Shown here in pieces: positions 22,948-35,518 of a stretch of 64,000 nt of DNA. The stretch is from assembly GCF_904849725.1 (NCBI RefSeq), contig NC_058523.1, positions 167,692,689 through 167,756,688 on the forward strand. Direction: 5' to 3'. The DNA is from Hordeum vulgare subsp. vulgare (taxonomy: Eukaryota; Streptophyta; Magnoliopsida; Poales; Poaceae). The translations under genes were made by a program, and so were the position numbers. The notes beneath the pieces are model-generated. The model saw only the letters and a list, made by a program, of their open reading frames with translations, ran no database searches and was not told the DNA's origin. The number at the start of each line of letters is the position of its first letter. Within the stretch, counting starts at the first letter, position 1.

Positions 22948-24465
22948 TGAAAGCACAATTCCTCCCTACGGTGGTATTCATAATTGATAACAACATATGC
23001 ATCGTTGGACTCATGTGTTTTCCAAGTATATTTCAAAAAAGTTCAAAAGATGTTATGGTTTAAGGATTTTGTGGAGATGCCCCTTGATGCAAGAAAGGAA
23101 TAATATTGGCTCAAGCTTCAAGCTAGAAGACTCTTCATTTTATATTTGTGAGAAATCACTTTTTGAGTCCATAGGAAAGCCAATACTATTAAAAGGGGGT
23201 GAGGTAGTAAAATGAACTCATTGCTCAAATGCTCAAAGTTAGCCACCAAAACACTCAGTCATTTTTCCCACATATACACTCTGTCAAATTCCACATTCAA
23301 AACTTCGGTGTCACTAACATTTCCATATTGGACCCACCGAGTTTCACCTCGGACAGGAACCCTAGCCATTCGCACCAAATCGGTGCAACCGAAACTTCAT
23401 CGGTGCTACCGAGTTTGGCTGACCAACATTCTGTTGCCAAGATACACAAAATCGGAATTTCCGAGTTTGAGTATCGGTGCCACCGAGTTTGTCCATCTGA
23501 CCCTTAGTCACCTTTTCGGTGCCACCGAGTTGTATATATCGGTCTCGCCGAGATTCAAAAGTTCACACCTTTAGTGCTAGTCGGTACCACCGAGCTTCCA
23601 ACTTCGGTGTCACCGAGATTGCTCTTTTGTGTGTAGCGGTTGGATTTTGGCTCCTGTCTATATATACCGCTTCACCCACCTCTCATTCATGGGAGACACA
23701 CTCAGAACACACACTTCATTTCCAGATCCATTTTCTGAGAGAGAACCACCTACACATGTGTTGAGACCAAGATATTCCATCCAATCATTTGAAACTTGAT
23801 CTATAGCCTCCCCCAAAATGCTTTCCACCAAATCAACCTCTCCTACCCATGCATATTCTGTGAGAGAGTGATTTGTGTTGAGGAGACTATCTTTAGAAGT
23901 ACAAGAGCAAGGAGGTCATTGATCTACCCCATCTATTACTTTTTGGAGGGTGGTGCCTCCTAGATTGGATAGCTGTCACTTGGGAGCCTCCTACTTTGTG
24001 TTGTGGAGTTGAACCAAGACGTTTGTAAGGGAAAGGAGATCGCCTACTTCATGAAGATCTACCATGAGTAAGGCTAGTTCTCCGTGGACGGAAGCCGTGG
24101 TGGGATAGACAAGGCCGCTTCTTTGTGAACCCTCCGTGGGTGGAGCCCTCCGTGGACTCCCGCAGTCATTACCCTTTGTGGGTTGAAGTCTCCACTAACA
24201 TGGATGTACGATAGTGCCACCTATCAGAACCATGCCAAAAATCTCCGTGTCAACCTCATGCGTATGATCTCCCTACCTTACTCCTCTATTTACACTTGCA
24301 TGTTTACTTTCCATGGCTATACTATTAGAACTGCATGTGTAGGGTGTACTTGACTTGTTATAACTGTCGTAGCTGCCTCTCAAGTAAAACTGGGAAAAGA
24401 CAAAAAAATTATCTTGTCAAGTAGTCTAATCACCCCCACCCTCTAGGCATACTTTCGATCCTACA
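22948..24465 (+). repeat. Solo LTR, Maximus-like Copia, complete
   Basis: It starts TGAAAGCACAATTCCTCCC and ends TCGATCCTACA, 1,518 bp, flanked by a perfect 5-bp duplication ATGGT (22943-22947 and 24466-24470). There is no internal sequence, so it formed by recombination between the two LTRs of a full element. It is the only complete LTR of this family here. Positions 23300-23620 carry about ten TCGGTNNNACCGA-like motifs; a TATATATACC box lies near 23660. Confidence 0.95.
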
Positions 24466-25758
24466 ATGGTGATATAAAATATGTCAAGAGGTCGAAAACA
24501 ACTTATAGCATTTCCGAAATGACCCCATGTGTTAATTTCGAAATTGATCCAGATGAACTAAACATATTTTATATTTATTAAACAACAAAACTATAGTGGA
24601 CCATGTGATTCTACACGTGATTCTAGGTTATTTGCATATATAGATAACCTAAAACGGAATTACGATTCCAAAGATATGAGCAACACAAGATGATATGCCA
24701 CGGATGCAAAATGCAGGCAAAAGACAGCCACAAGCATGTTAAAACACGGATGTACGAGATATTATGAAACTACATGAAATTCCAGGCAAGTTTAAATGAG
24801 GTCGGAACAACGAATAACAATTCCGGAAAGTCCCCATATGGAAATTAAGACTCGGTACTATTCTGCCTATAACATAATTTTAGAGTTGTTAAACAGCACG
24901 TTAAATGCCACCATGTTATTCTACACATTTTTCTAGGCAAGTTATATATGTGGATCGTTTTAATCGGAGTTGTAGTTAATTAGTGATGAAGTAGATCATT
25001 TTAATATGCCATCTATGCAAATTAAATACATGCAACAGGTTAAAAATATTAACCATGTATAAAAGTGGCATAATGTGAAACTACACAAAATTCTGGACAT
25101 CTTTCATGTTGAAATCATTTTAATCCGATGCACGATTAAAGAGTTATTAGCATTTTAAAATGATGCTTTTTTCTATAATTCAGAAATTCACTAGATAATT
25201 GTTTAAAACCGCAACAGGGAAAAAATCTATCGAGCCGAATGTGCGTCTGCTGGACTACACACAGGTGGGTGCAATGTAGCAAAATGGCACTCGGGCATGG
25301 GATAGCAGGGCGGCTCGACGCTCACCTAGTGGGTCTGGCCATGGTTAGTGGAGAGGCTAGGCAGGTCGGATGCGGGGGCGGCTGGGTTGAGGCGGTGCAG
25401 GGGCTCGGTGGGCAGCTGGCCCGTGAGCGGGTGAGGCTGGTGGGCCAGGGCGACGTGCAGCTGGGCCTGGAGGAGGCCGCGGTGTGGCCGAGGGGTTGGG
25501 TCGGCTCGGCGATGGGCAGAGGTGCGCTGAGCCTTGTTCAGGGTGGCGGCCCACCCCTGCACGAGCGAGGCGCTCCTCCCCTCGTCCTACCGCCCGAGGA
25601 CAAGCCTGGCGGCACGGCGACTCACGACAGCAGCTCCAGGCTCCGGCGACGCGAGGAGGACGAGGGACACGAGATCCATGACGGGAACGGGCGGATCCGG
25701 GCGGCAGGGCTCCATTCGCAGCGTCTCGTAGAGGTATGGAGGTCCGGTGATCACTGGC

Positions 25759-26377
25759 TGTGGGGACCCCGACTTACGAGTCGACATCGCCAAATGAACA
25801 TACTCAGTGATCCCAGAGATCAATGCTCATCGAACACACAGAAACTGAATAACATGAGTCTTACATCCATTCATACCGTTTGATACAATAAATGACCATT
25901 GCGGTCAATTCTTACATATATAGGGCCTTGAAGGCCAACACACCCAACTTGACCAATAGCGGAAATATTGGTCGAAAGTGTGAACCCATGCCATCCGCCT
26001 TAACCTACATGCATTTTGACTGGGAAGCGTCCTAGCTTGCAGGAACGTCACCAAGGTACTCTTCACCATTTCCTGCTCACTCATACCTGGTCAGTGAAAT
26101 AACCAGTGGCAAGCCAATGAGTACATTAGATGTACTCGCAAACATCCCATGATGTGGATAGTTTAGTTGATACGATAATAAAGTAATATGCAGCCTTTGC
26201 CGGAAAGCAAGTTTTGATTGTGAATAAACATGATCAATTACGTGTATGGACATGCATCATAAACTAGATGGTATTCATAAGGACAGGTCACACATATCAA
26301 CATATCTTCTGAGGGCTCAACACTTCCGGTTCACCCGATATGCCAAGTCACCAAACTTGTCATATCCTCTTACTCAG

Positions 26378-26423
<46 letters not shown>

Positions 26424-29400
26424 GTTTATGCGGAAATGACTGGACGTAGTTTAAGCAGCACCACCCAACTGTCCTTGACCGTGGACACGGCTATTCAAAT
26501 AGTTTTACACTCTACAAAAGTTGTATGTTGCACCGACGAGATCCAGGAAAGTTCCGTGTCATCCAAGACTCGCGGTATATATCATACCCGACGTAAGTAC
26601 CCGAACATTGCCTATCCCCTGACATCACTAGACAAAGAGTCCACTCGATTGGTACCCAACCCACATGATGTACGTCTTACGAGCACCAACTCTAGATTGT
26701 ATCATGCATGCGGGGACCGACGGTGTGCCCGGAACACGTAAAAACGGCATAGTCGACCTACCTGGTACGACCCCGTCACGAGAGTGGCCACATATCACTC
26801 CTGCCACTAGTAATGTAGCTCTTTGCTAGCACCGAGCAAAGTAATCAACAAAGCCCCTGTCCTATAAAGGGGTATCGTGGTCGTACATGTAAGGTTGGGA
26901 CGGTCGAGACATCATAGATCTAATCCCGTTTCCGAAATCACTCACACAAAACATTCCCGGTGCACCGCTTCTTCACAGGTGGTCACCCAACTCAACATCA
27001 TCACCCTCGGGCATTAGTGGCACCTGACGGGGTTTTCGCAAAACCTTTGATATCAACTTTGTGTTACCATCATCATGCACATGCTCTTTCTATGCAAAGC
27101 ACTACTGTCTACTTGTCATTATCTTATCAGCGTGACCCTCAAAAATGATAGGGTCATGCTCAATGCAAGTGCTCCAAAGGAGCAATCGGAAACACCATGC
27201 TGGGATGCACCGATCATCCTTAACTATATGCATTGGAGTAGGGTAACCAATGTTTCATGTATAGAAGTATTTTCTTGGACATGGTCAAAGGGCTGCTTGC
27301 CTTGCTCACATAAGTCTTCGGGGTCTTCCAGGTCTTCCGGTCGAACTACGAGTATTCCGTCTACCGTCAACTATCGTCGGAAATAATCACAGTAAGCCAC
27401 ACAGCAAGCAGAACAAAAGTGCTATATAAATGGAAGTTTTATTTTTCTTGGACCTCTCTGGTCATAAGAAAAATACCTGAAGCTTCCTCTAGGAGATTTG
27501 GACCATCGGGGATTTTTAATTGGACGAAAGGAGGAATATGTGATCCTTAAAGAAGCCTAAAAAAATGATTCTGTTAAAAATGAGTGGAGGCACTCAATAA
27601 ACAAAGCATGATTTTAGAAACATTTCGGAAGTTGTTTCACTGGATTTGGATTTGATATGAATATTCTAGGGATTTTCTAACATTGGATAAATAGAAAAAA
27701 TGAGCTATTTATTTAATGCAACGGAAACATGCCAGATAAAAAAGTAGACTAAGGCTTCAAAAATAAGACAAGATATAAGAAGGCTCTCGAAATTGGAATC
27801 ACTCCATTTGGAGTTGATTTGAACCCCATAGGATTTTTGCAAGGTGGGGCTAAATATATTTAAATCTGCATTTGGATATTAATACCTTATAAAAGTTGTT
27901 TGGAAAAATGTGCAAAGCACCTCTTTGGATAGATCTTGATTTTAGGAACCTGCAGAATTTTGAATCATCAGATTTGGAGCTGAGATGAATTTTCTATGAG
28001 TTTATGAAGTGTTCAGATGATAAATAAATGGAGAAGGGGTCACCAGAGGGCTATTCTACGCCCACTGGCACTGTGGAGGAGCTGGGCCGGCCCAGTGGCT
28101 CGGTCTCGCATGCAGGAGGCCACGTCAAAGGCGCATTGCACCAAGTGCGCCTTAGCCTCGGGGAGGCGGGCTTCAACGCGGCGCCTCCACTTGAACGGGT
28201 GACCCCGGGCCTCTGTCTCACCGACACGCGGGCCCCGAATGTTGGGCATGTCTTCCTTCTCCCGCTCGATCTGAAAGCAGGCGGGGGAGGCAGGGAAGCC
28301 GGTGGAGGGGCTGGCTCCAGCGGGTCTAGCCAGCTCCTCGGCGGTGCTCCGGCCACCACAGGCTCGGGGGAACCTCCCGCACCCGACCAGGGGCTCGGCT
28401 CTGTAGGGGAACTCCTGGGGCGGGGGGGCCCTCGGCCATGGCGGAGGCCGACGTCGGCAGACGCAGCGGGGGTGCTCTGGCTGCCGCGAGGAGAAAGGAA
28501 GGTGCGGGGCAGCTTCATGGTGGTGCAGGCCTACTCTGGAGGAGGTAGGGGAGAGAGAGGAGAGGTCGGCCACCTCAATTTGAGACGAGGTGGAGGCGGC
28601 GTCATGGCGGCCAGGGGAGGAAGAGGAGTGCGTGGGAGCTCCAAGAGGGGTCCTGGAGGTTGCTAGGAGGGAGGAGGGACTGAGGGAGAGCCAGAAAGGG
28701 CTCGGGTGAGGATATAAGCGAGGGGTGACACGGAGCTCTCGGGTGCTCTCTGGCATGGGGGAGCACGCGTCACAGAAGGAGCTTGGAGGCAAGCTGGTGT
28801 CCGGAAGGGGTTGGACTAGTCAAAGAGAGGTCTGTGGCGCGGTGAGACAAGCTGTAGCCGTCTGATTCGAGCTGTAGGAAGGAGACAAGGTACAGAGCAC
28901 AGTTCTTGCACGCTAGGGTCATGGTCACCACCCCACTTAGTGTCCTGGGCCACCCCTTGCCCAGGCCAAGGTGTCAAGCATTCAAGGCATGCGTGCCACG
29001 GAGCACTGCTGGAGTCTGGACTCAAGTGGATCAGTTTGGACTGGGGTTTGATTGTGGTCAAGTTTGCAACAGCAAACTTGGAGCTAAGAAAAGTGATTTT
29101 CAAATGGGCAATCTTGGGGAGAAACCATGTCTAGTAGTGTTATCTATGCAAGAACTGCAATACTGCTAACTTTCAGCTTGGGAGGTGGAGTGTAGCTTGT
29201 ACTTGCAGTTCAAAGCCACATTTCAGCCAGAAATCAACTTTCAGATGTGCTCCTCATTTTCCTACATGAGCATGCCATATATTGGTTTAAAATGATGCCT
29301 TGGGATGCTAGGGGCTCTCCGGAAAGAGGTGGGGGCATTACCTCAAGCAGAGGTGGGGCAAGAGGGTTAAAAATGGTGTTGCCAAGGTAAAAATGAAAGG

Positions 29401-30747
29401 TAGCTACATGGGGTCACCCTCCAATAATTGACCAATGTCCATGGCAAGGTTATTGGAGGTAAAAGGTAACTAGAGAGAGCTATGGTAAAAGTTTAAGCTC
29501 AAGGATATTAGTAGAAGGGGTCAAAGTAGCAACTTTGGTGAGTGCACACAAGTTGTTTGATGGGTGTTAGGCCTACCAGATGGACTCCAATTGATATGAG
29601 ACTTAACGGGATCACATAATAGATAAAAAAAAGCTTGAACACAAAATTTAGGATTTGGTGGAGAAGGTTTCCAATGTAGACTTGGAAAACCCATGAAATG
29701 GGCAGAAATGGCCTTCTGCTTACAAAACTATTCAAATCAATTCCCACAAATCCAATATTTGGTGTGGGGGCATTATTTGAGCATTAAAGCATGCCCAAAA
29801 AGTTTGGGATCAATTGGAGAAACTTTATAATGTAAAGTTCCCCAAAGTCAGAAATCAACACAAAGGGTTTTGAGGGGCTTGGGACAAGTTCTTCTATTCT
29901 CCTTGATGCACAACTTAGTGTGGATGCATTATTGGAGTATGAGAACATGTCTACCAAATTTGAGCACAATTGGAGACTCTTGTCAATGTAGCGTTGCTCA
30001 AATATGGATCTGGACAGATAGGTGTTTTGAATAATTAAGTGAATCGAAGCAACTTGGATTGAGATGAAACTTGGCAATATCATCACATATATCATATGTG
30101 ACATGATAGAATTTTATAGGAATTAATGGAGAATATTTTTTATAGAAATATTCCAAAATCTTGAAATGGGCAGGAAGGGTTTTGATGGGTTTTGCCCAAT
30201 ATTTTGAACATGACCATGTGTCGAAACTCATATATATGGAATATATATGTCCACTGAGTTTCCCTAAATTTTTTCAAATATTTTGAAAGCAATAAAAATA
30301 ACTTTCCTTCATAAGGGACCATTTCAGGCCTCTCAGAAGGGTATTTATATAAAATAGTAAAATAATTTTTAAAATAATAATATTGTGGTTTTGGAAATTA
30401 ATTTTGATAATGGGTTTTAAATAAAACATTTGGTGAAAAATAACTTCCTTAATTTGAGGACTTGTAGTACAAATGCCAACTGAGGGGTTTTGAAAGCTTA
30501 AATCAAGGAAATGCTTTTTGATGAATATAATATTTGGTAAAATAGTTTTTGGTCCTACACACATGGCATGACCATTAGGCAAGGGTTTGGGTTAAGGAGC
30601 TGAGTTTGGAGAGTAGCAGGAGCATTCGATTCAAACACAAGCAATAGGCAAGCAAGCAAGCATCACAAGCATTCACAAAACTTTTATTTCGTCCAATTTT
30701 TTTAAATAAATTAATTTAGTCAGGAGAGTTAAATACAGGGTGTTACA
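25759..30747 (-). repeat. Large solo LTR (Gypsy, TGTAACACCC...CCCCACA)
   Basis: On the minus strand it starts TGTAACACCCTGTATTTAAC at 30747 and ends GGGGTCCCCACA at 25759, 4,989 bp. The flanks CTGGC (25754-25758) and CTGGT (30748-30752) match at four of five bases, consistent with an aged target duplication, and the surrounding LTR resumes on both sides. No coding domain is present. The GC-rich block 28020-28800 is promoter-like and holds long overlapping sense and antisense chance ORFs. I cannot rule out that two related pieces were joined near 27400. Confidence 0.68.
26381..26420. repeat. (AC)20 microsatellite
   Basis: An uninterrupted AC run of 40 bases inside the large solo LTR. Confidence 0.97.
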
Positions 30748-31817
30748 CTGGTTGTGGGTTCCTGGACATGGGAAAGAGATGGAGAAGTTATGGGAGAGAG
30801 AGAGAAACAAGAGCAGGAAGGAGAGGGGCGGCACGGGATCGGGCCTGGGTGTCGGCGGCGGTGGCCGGTCCATCAGGGTAGGGGTGAGCTTGAGGCACGG
30901 GTGGCGCCGGTCGGGAGAGAGCTCGAGATCGAGCTCCTCTCGATTTGGAGTGGGGAGCAGCGGGGAGCCGAAGTCAGATAGCTACGGGCTAGCACGGCCG
31001 CTTCGGGCCCACAGCGGGCACGTGATAGGCCTCCAGGGCCGTGGGGACGTGGAGGAGTTGCGTGCTGGTGTGGCACACTCCTAATGGATGCATGTGTCGG
31101 CACAACGGGCTGTTGGCGAGAAGGGCATCGCCAAGTGGTGGTGGATGGGCTTGGTGGCGTGGAAAATGAAGCTCGGGGCGACAGTTGCAGTTAGGGCGGC
31201 TAGGCTGCCACAATTGGATGAGGGGGTGTCCATTTATAGTAGTTTTGGCTAGGGTTTGGGGATTTTTGCCCGTTTTCGAACCATTTGATCTCGATCGGAC
31301 AATCAGGAAGCGGAGGGGGGGGCTAGCTCGGTTAGTGAGCTGTGTAGGAGGTGTTGGGCCGAGATGAGAGGGAGAAATGAGCTGCTTGACTACTATTTTA
31401 AAACACCGAACACCCGACAAATAAACTGGCTATAGTGTCACTATAGGTTTATCCGTTGGGTTATCAAACGACCTCCGATTATGAAGAAATTTTGCACGCG
31501 GTCCACCTACCCGATAACTAGACCGCGCGCCAACTTTCAACCCAATCTGAGACAGTTTTATACACACTTTTAAAAACAATATTTTAATGATGACGTGGGC
31601 GCATGCGTGTGTGGTTTGTTTCGAAACGGACAATTACAAAACAGAGAGAACTCGCAACTAACAACATATGCAAGTTTTGAAAAATGACGGCAACAGAGTG
31701 CCCATGCAATGTGCATGATGCGTATGATGCAATGATCAATGTCACAACCAAATAAATCACACGACGACAATGGAATAAAAGGGGAATCTTCTGGAGCGTC
31801 GGTTCTCGACTATTACA

Positions 31818-33046
31818 ATATATCTTTGCAGCAAATGTTTAGTAGCATGAAAAAAAGTAGTAGCAATAACAGTAATAGCAGCAACTTGGAAGTAGTAGTG
31901 ACAATGACAACAACAATAGTAACTTAGCAAGATTCAGTATGCGTAAAGTGTAGGCACATGGTACAATGATGTAAAGATATGGATGACTTCAATCATGTAA
32001 GAGTTACACACTAGAGCGGTAGGGAACTTGCTCCAATTCATCAATATAATGTTGGCATGTATTCTGTATATAGTCATACATGCTTGAGATAAGAACTTGC
32101 ATGACATCTTTTGTCCTACCCTCCCATGGCAAAGGGGTCCTATTGGAAACTAAGGGATATTAAGGCCTTCTTTTAATAGAGAATGGGAACAAAGATTAAC
32201 ACATGATAAATACATGAACTACTCAGTTTACGGCAATCACCAGAAAGAATCCCAATTATTATCACACTGGGGTATGCAGATCAAAACACATAATAGGTGC
32301 ATACAACTAGGAAGATATGATCTAAACTATTTTCATATTCAGAGAGAACATAATAAGTTTCGGTCTGGAATCATGGCACTTGGGTCCTAGTGACAAGCAT
32401 TAAGCATAGCAAATTCATTGCAAAATCAATCTCAAAACATAATGGATACTAGGGATCAAGCCCTATCAACTGAACTCGATTACATGATCAATCTCATCCT
32501 AACCCTATCACTGACTAGCAAGCCTACAAAGGAATTACTCACTCCCGGTGGTGAGCATCATGGAATTGTTGATGGAGAAGGGTTGGTGATGAGGACGGTG
32601 ATGAATCTCCCTCTCCGAAGCCAAAAATAGGCTCCACATCAGCCCTCCGGAGGAAGAACGGGAGCTGGCGGCAATTCCTTCTCGTAGATCGTGATTAAGT
32701 TTATCTCTGATTTTCTCTCCGATTTATAGGACTGGAAATAGGGTGGGCGGAGGCTCATGGGCCTCAGCACACAACGTAGCGTGCCCAGGGGGCGCGCCCT
32801 ATTGCTTCGTGGGCCACATGCAGCCCCTCCGATGGGTCTTTGCTCCATAATACATTATAAATCATAGAAAAAAAGAAAAGTTTCATCCAATTCCAAGGAC
32901 TTTTATTTCTGCACAAAAATAAACACCAAGGCAGTTCTGCTAAAAACAACGACAGTCCGCGAGTTAGTTTCGTTCAAATCATGCAAATTAGAGTCCAAAA
33001 CAACACCAAAAGTGTTTAGAAAAGTAGATACATTGGAGACGTATCA
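31818..33046 (-). repeat. 3' LTR (5' portion) of the second gag-protease element
   Basis: The minus strand starts TGATACGTCTCCAATGTATC at 33046 and aligns with 48590-49826 of the 5' LTR; the last about 145 bp of LTR are missing because the Gypsy LTR ending at 31817 is inserted there. Shared blocks include CTACCCTCCCATGG and ATTAAGCATAGCA. Small differences throughout show that the two LTRs have diverged clearly. Confidence 0.8.
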
Positions 33047-33629
33047 ACTCCGCTAAGGTTAACTCATTGCTTGTCGTCAAGTAATTCAATTGATAAGATG
33101 AAAGTGATAAAAAAAACTTTTACAAACTCTTTTGTTCCCATTGCCATATATATACTTAGCTAGTGTATAGGTTTTCAGCATAAATCATACATAACCATAT
33201 CCATGATAACAATTAAACATCACATTTATTGATGACAATACATAACCAACTAGTAAGAAATAATAGGGTATCTCACATGCCAACAATTTGTCAAAACAAT
33301 CAAGATATAATATGATGATAGGGTATTTTGCTAGCCCTTTCTCAGACTGCAAAACAAAAATGCATAGCTCCTGTGAGACTCAAGGAGCGACTAAACATTA
33401 TAATTCAGGGTAGAAGAGATCCAGTCATGCGCACGTTCAACATTATCTCGACTAAATGCATAAGAATGACAATAATTCTCTTTGGTCTCGTGCTTTCAAT
33501 AAGAAAATGATGACTGAAGAACAACATAAAGGTGAATAGAAAGGCCCTTCGCAGAGGCAAGCATTGATTTGTATAGGTGGGAGAGCTCAAGTTTTAAATA
33601 GAGTTGAAACTGTAATTTTGGGTGGTGCA
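33047..33629 (-). other. 3' untranslated internal part of the gag-protease element, left piece
   Basis: No coding frame is supported. The sequence connects the 3' LTR at 33046 to the Angela insertion and continues at 42317 after it. Confidence 0.6.
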
Positions 33630-33634
33630 CTTTT

Positions 33635-35502
33635 TGTTGGGGAACGTCGCATGGGAAACAAAAAATTTCCTACGCGCACGAAGACCTATCATGGTGATGT
33701 CCATCTACGAGAGGGGATTTCCGATCTACGTACCCTTGTAGATCGCACAGCAGAAGCGTTTAAGAAACGCGGTTGATGTAGTGGAACGTCCTCACGTCCC
33801 TCGATCTGCCCCGCGAACCGTCCCGCAATCCGTCCCACGATCCGCCCCGCGAACCGTCCCGCGATCCGTCCCACGATCCGCTCCGATCTAGTGCCGAACG
33901 GACGACACCTCCGCGTTCAGCACACGTACAGCTCGACGATGATATCGGCCTTCTTGATCCAGCAAGAGAGACGGATAGGTATATGAGTTCTCCGGCAGCG
34001 TGATGGCGCTCGGGAGGTTGGTGGTGATCTAATTTCAGCAAGGCTCCGCCCGAGCTCCGTAGAAACACGATCTAGAGGAAAAACCGTGGAGGTATGTGGT
34101 CGGGCTGCCGTGGCAAAAGTTGTCTCAAATCAGCCCTAAAACCTCCGTATATATAGGGGGAAGAGGGGGAGCCTTGCCTTGGGGTCCAAGGACCCCCAAG
34201 GGGGTCGGCCGAGCCAAGGGGGGGAGTCCTCCCCTTCCAAACCGAATCCGACTAGGTTTGGAAGGAGGAGTCTTTCCCCTTTTTCCCACCTCCTCTTTTT
34301 TTTCTCTTTGATTTTCTTCCTATGGCGCATAGGGCCTTCTGGGGCTGTCCCACCAGCCCACTAAGGGCTGGTGCGCCAACCCCAAGGCCTATGGGCTTCC
34401 CCAGGGTGGGTTGCCCCCCCCCCGGTGAACACCCGGAACCCATTCGTCATTCCCGATACATTCCCGGTAACTCCGAAAACCTTCCGGTAATCAAATGAGG
34501 TCATCCTACATCCTATATATCAATCTTCGTTTCCGGACCATTCCGGAAACCCTCGTGACGTCCGTGATCTCATCCGGGACTCCGTACAACATTCGGTAAC
34601 CAACCATATAATTCAAATATGTATAAAACAACGTCAAACCTTAAGTGTGTAGACCCTGCGGGTTCGAGAACTATGTAGACATGACCCGAGTGACTCCTCG
34701 GTCAATATCCAATAGCGGGACCTGGATGCCCATATTGGATCCTACATATTCTACGAAGATCTTACCGTTTGAACCTCAGTGCCAAGGATTCATATAATCC
34801 CGTATGTCATTCCCTTTGTCCTTCGGTATGTTACTTGCCCGAGATTCGATCGTCAGTATCCGCATACCTATTTCAATCTCGTTTACCGACAAGTCTCTTT
34901 ACTCGTTCCGTAATACAAGATCCCGCAACTTACACTAAGTCACATTGCTTGCAAGGCTTGTGTGTGATGTTGTATTACTGAGTGGGCCCCGAGATACCTC
35001 TCCATCACACGGAGTGACAAATCCCAGTCTCGATCCATACTAACTCAATGAACACCTTCGGAGATACCTGTAGAGCATCTTTATAGTCACCCAGTTACGT
35101 TGTGACGTTTGATACACACAAAGCATTCCTCCGGTGTCAGTGAGTTATATGATCTCATGGTCATAGGAACAAATACTTGACACGCAGAAAACAGTAGCAA
35201 CAAAATGACACGATCAACATGCTACGTCTATTAGTTTGGGTCTAGTCCATCACATGATTCTCCTAATGATGTGATCCCGTTATCAAGTGACAACACTTGC
35301 CTATGGTCAGGAAACCTTGACCATCTTTGATCAACGAGCTAGTCAACTAGAGGCTTACTAGGGACAGTGTTTTGTCTATGTATCCACACATGCACTGTGT
35401 TTCCAATCAATACAATTATAGCATGGATAATAAACGATTATCATGAACTAAGAAATATAATAATAACTAATTTATTATTGCCTCTAGGGCATATTTCCAA
35501 CA
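33635..35502 (-). repeat. 3' LTR of the Angela-type element
   Basis: 1,868 bp, TGTTGGAAATATGCC at 35502 to CCCAACA at 33635 on the minus strand. Positions 33790-33885 hold short tandem units of the type CCGTCCCGCGAT, one or two more than in the other LTR. TATATATA near 34146 is a candidate TATA region on either strand. Confidence 0.95.
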
Positions 35503-35518
35503 GTCTCCCACTTGCACT
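35503..35518 (-). promoter_or_regulatory. Purine-rich tract before the 3' LTR, Angela-type element
   Basis: The minus strand reads GCAAGTGGGAGAC directly before the 3' LTR start TGTTGGAAAT, the usual plus-strand primer of this group. Confidence 0.75.

Larger units (their letters stand above)
21507..31817 (-). repeat. 5' LTR of minus-strand Gypsy element, split by two solo LTRs
   Basis: The minus-strand start is TGTAATAGTCGAGAACCGAC at 31817 and the end is GGGTGTTACA at 21507. After removing the insertions at 22948-24465 and 25759-30747 (with one duplication copy each) it is about 3.8 kb and aligns in reverse with 6891-11158. Pieces: 21507-22947, 24471-25758, 30753-31817. The right end abuts the LTR of the gag-protease element at 31818, so this element inserted into that LTR. 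The GC-rich ORFs at 25239-25823 and 30740-31103 lie in the promoter-like part and are not genes. Confidence 0.82.

Noticed and set aside
25239..25883. 214-aa ORF
   Set aside because: Gly/Ala/Arg-rich frame in a GC-rich LTR block that runs straight across the insertion border at 25759, so it cannot be one gene.
28028..28792. Overlapping 212-aa and 250-aa ORFs on opposite strands
   Set aside because: Low-complexity Gly/Arg and Pro/Ser frames in the GC-rich promoter part of an LTR, open on both strands with no motif; composition explains them.
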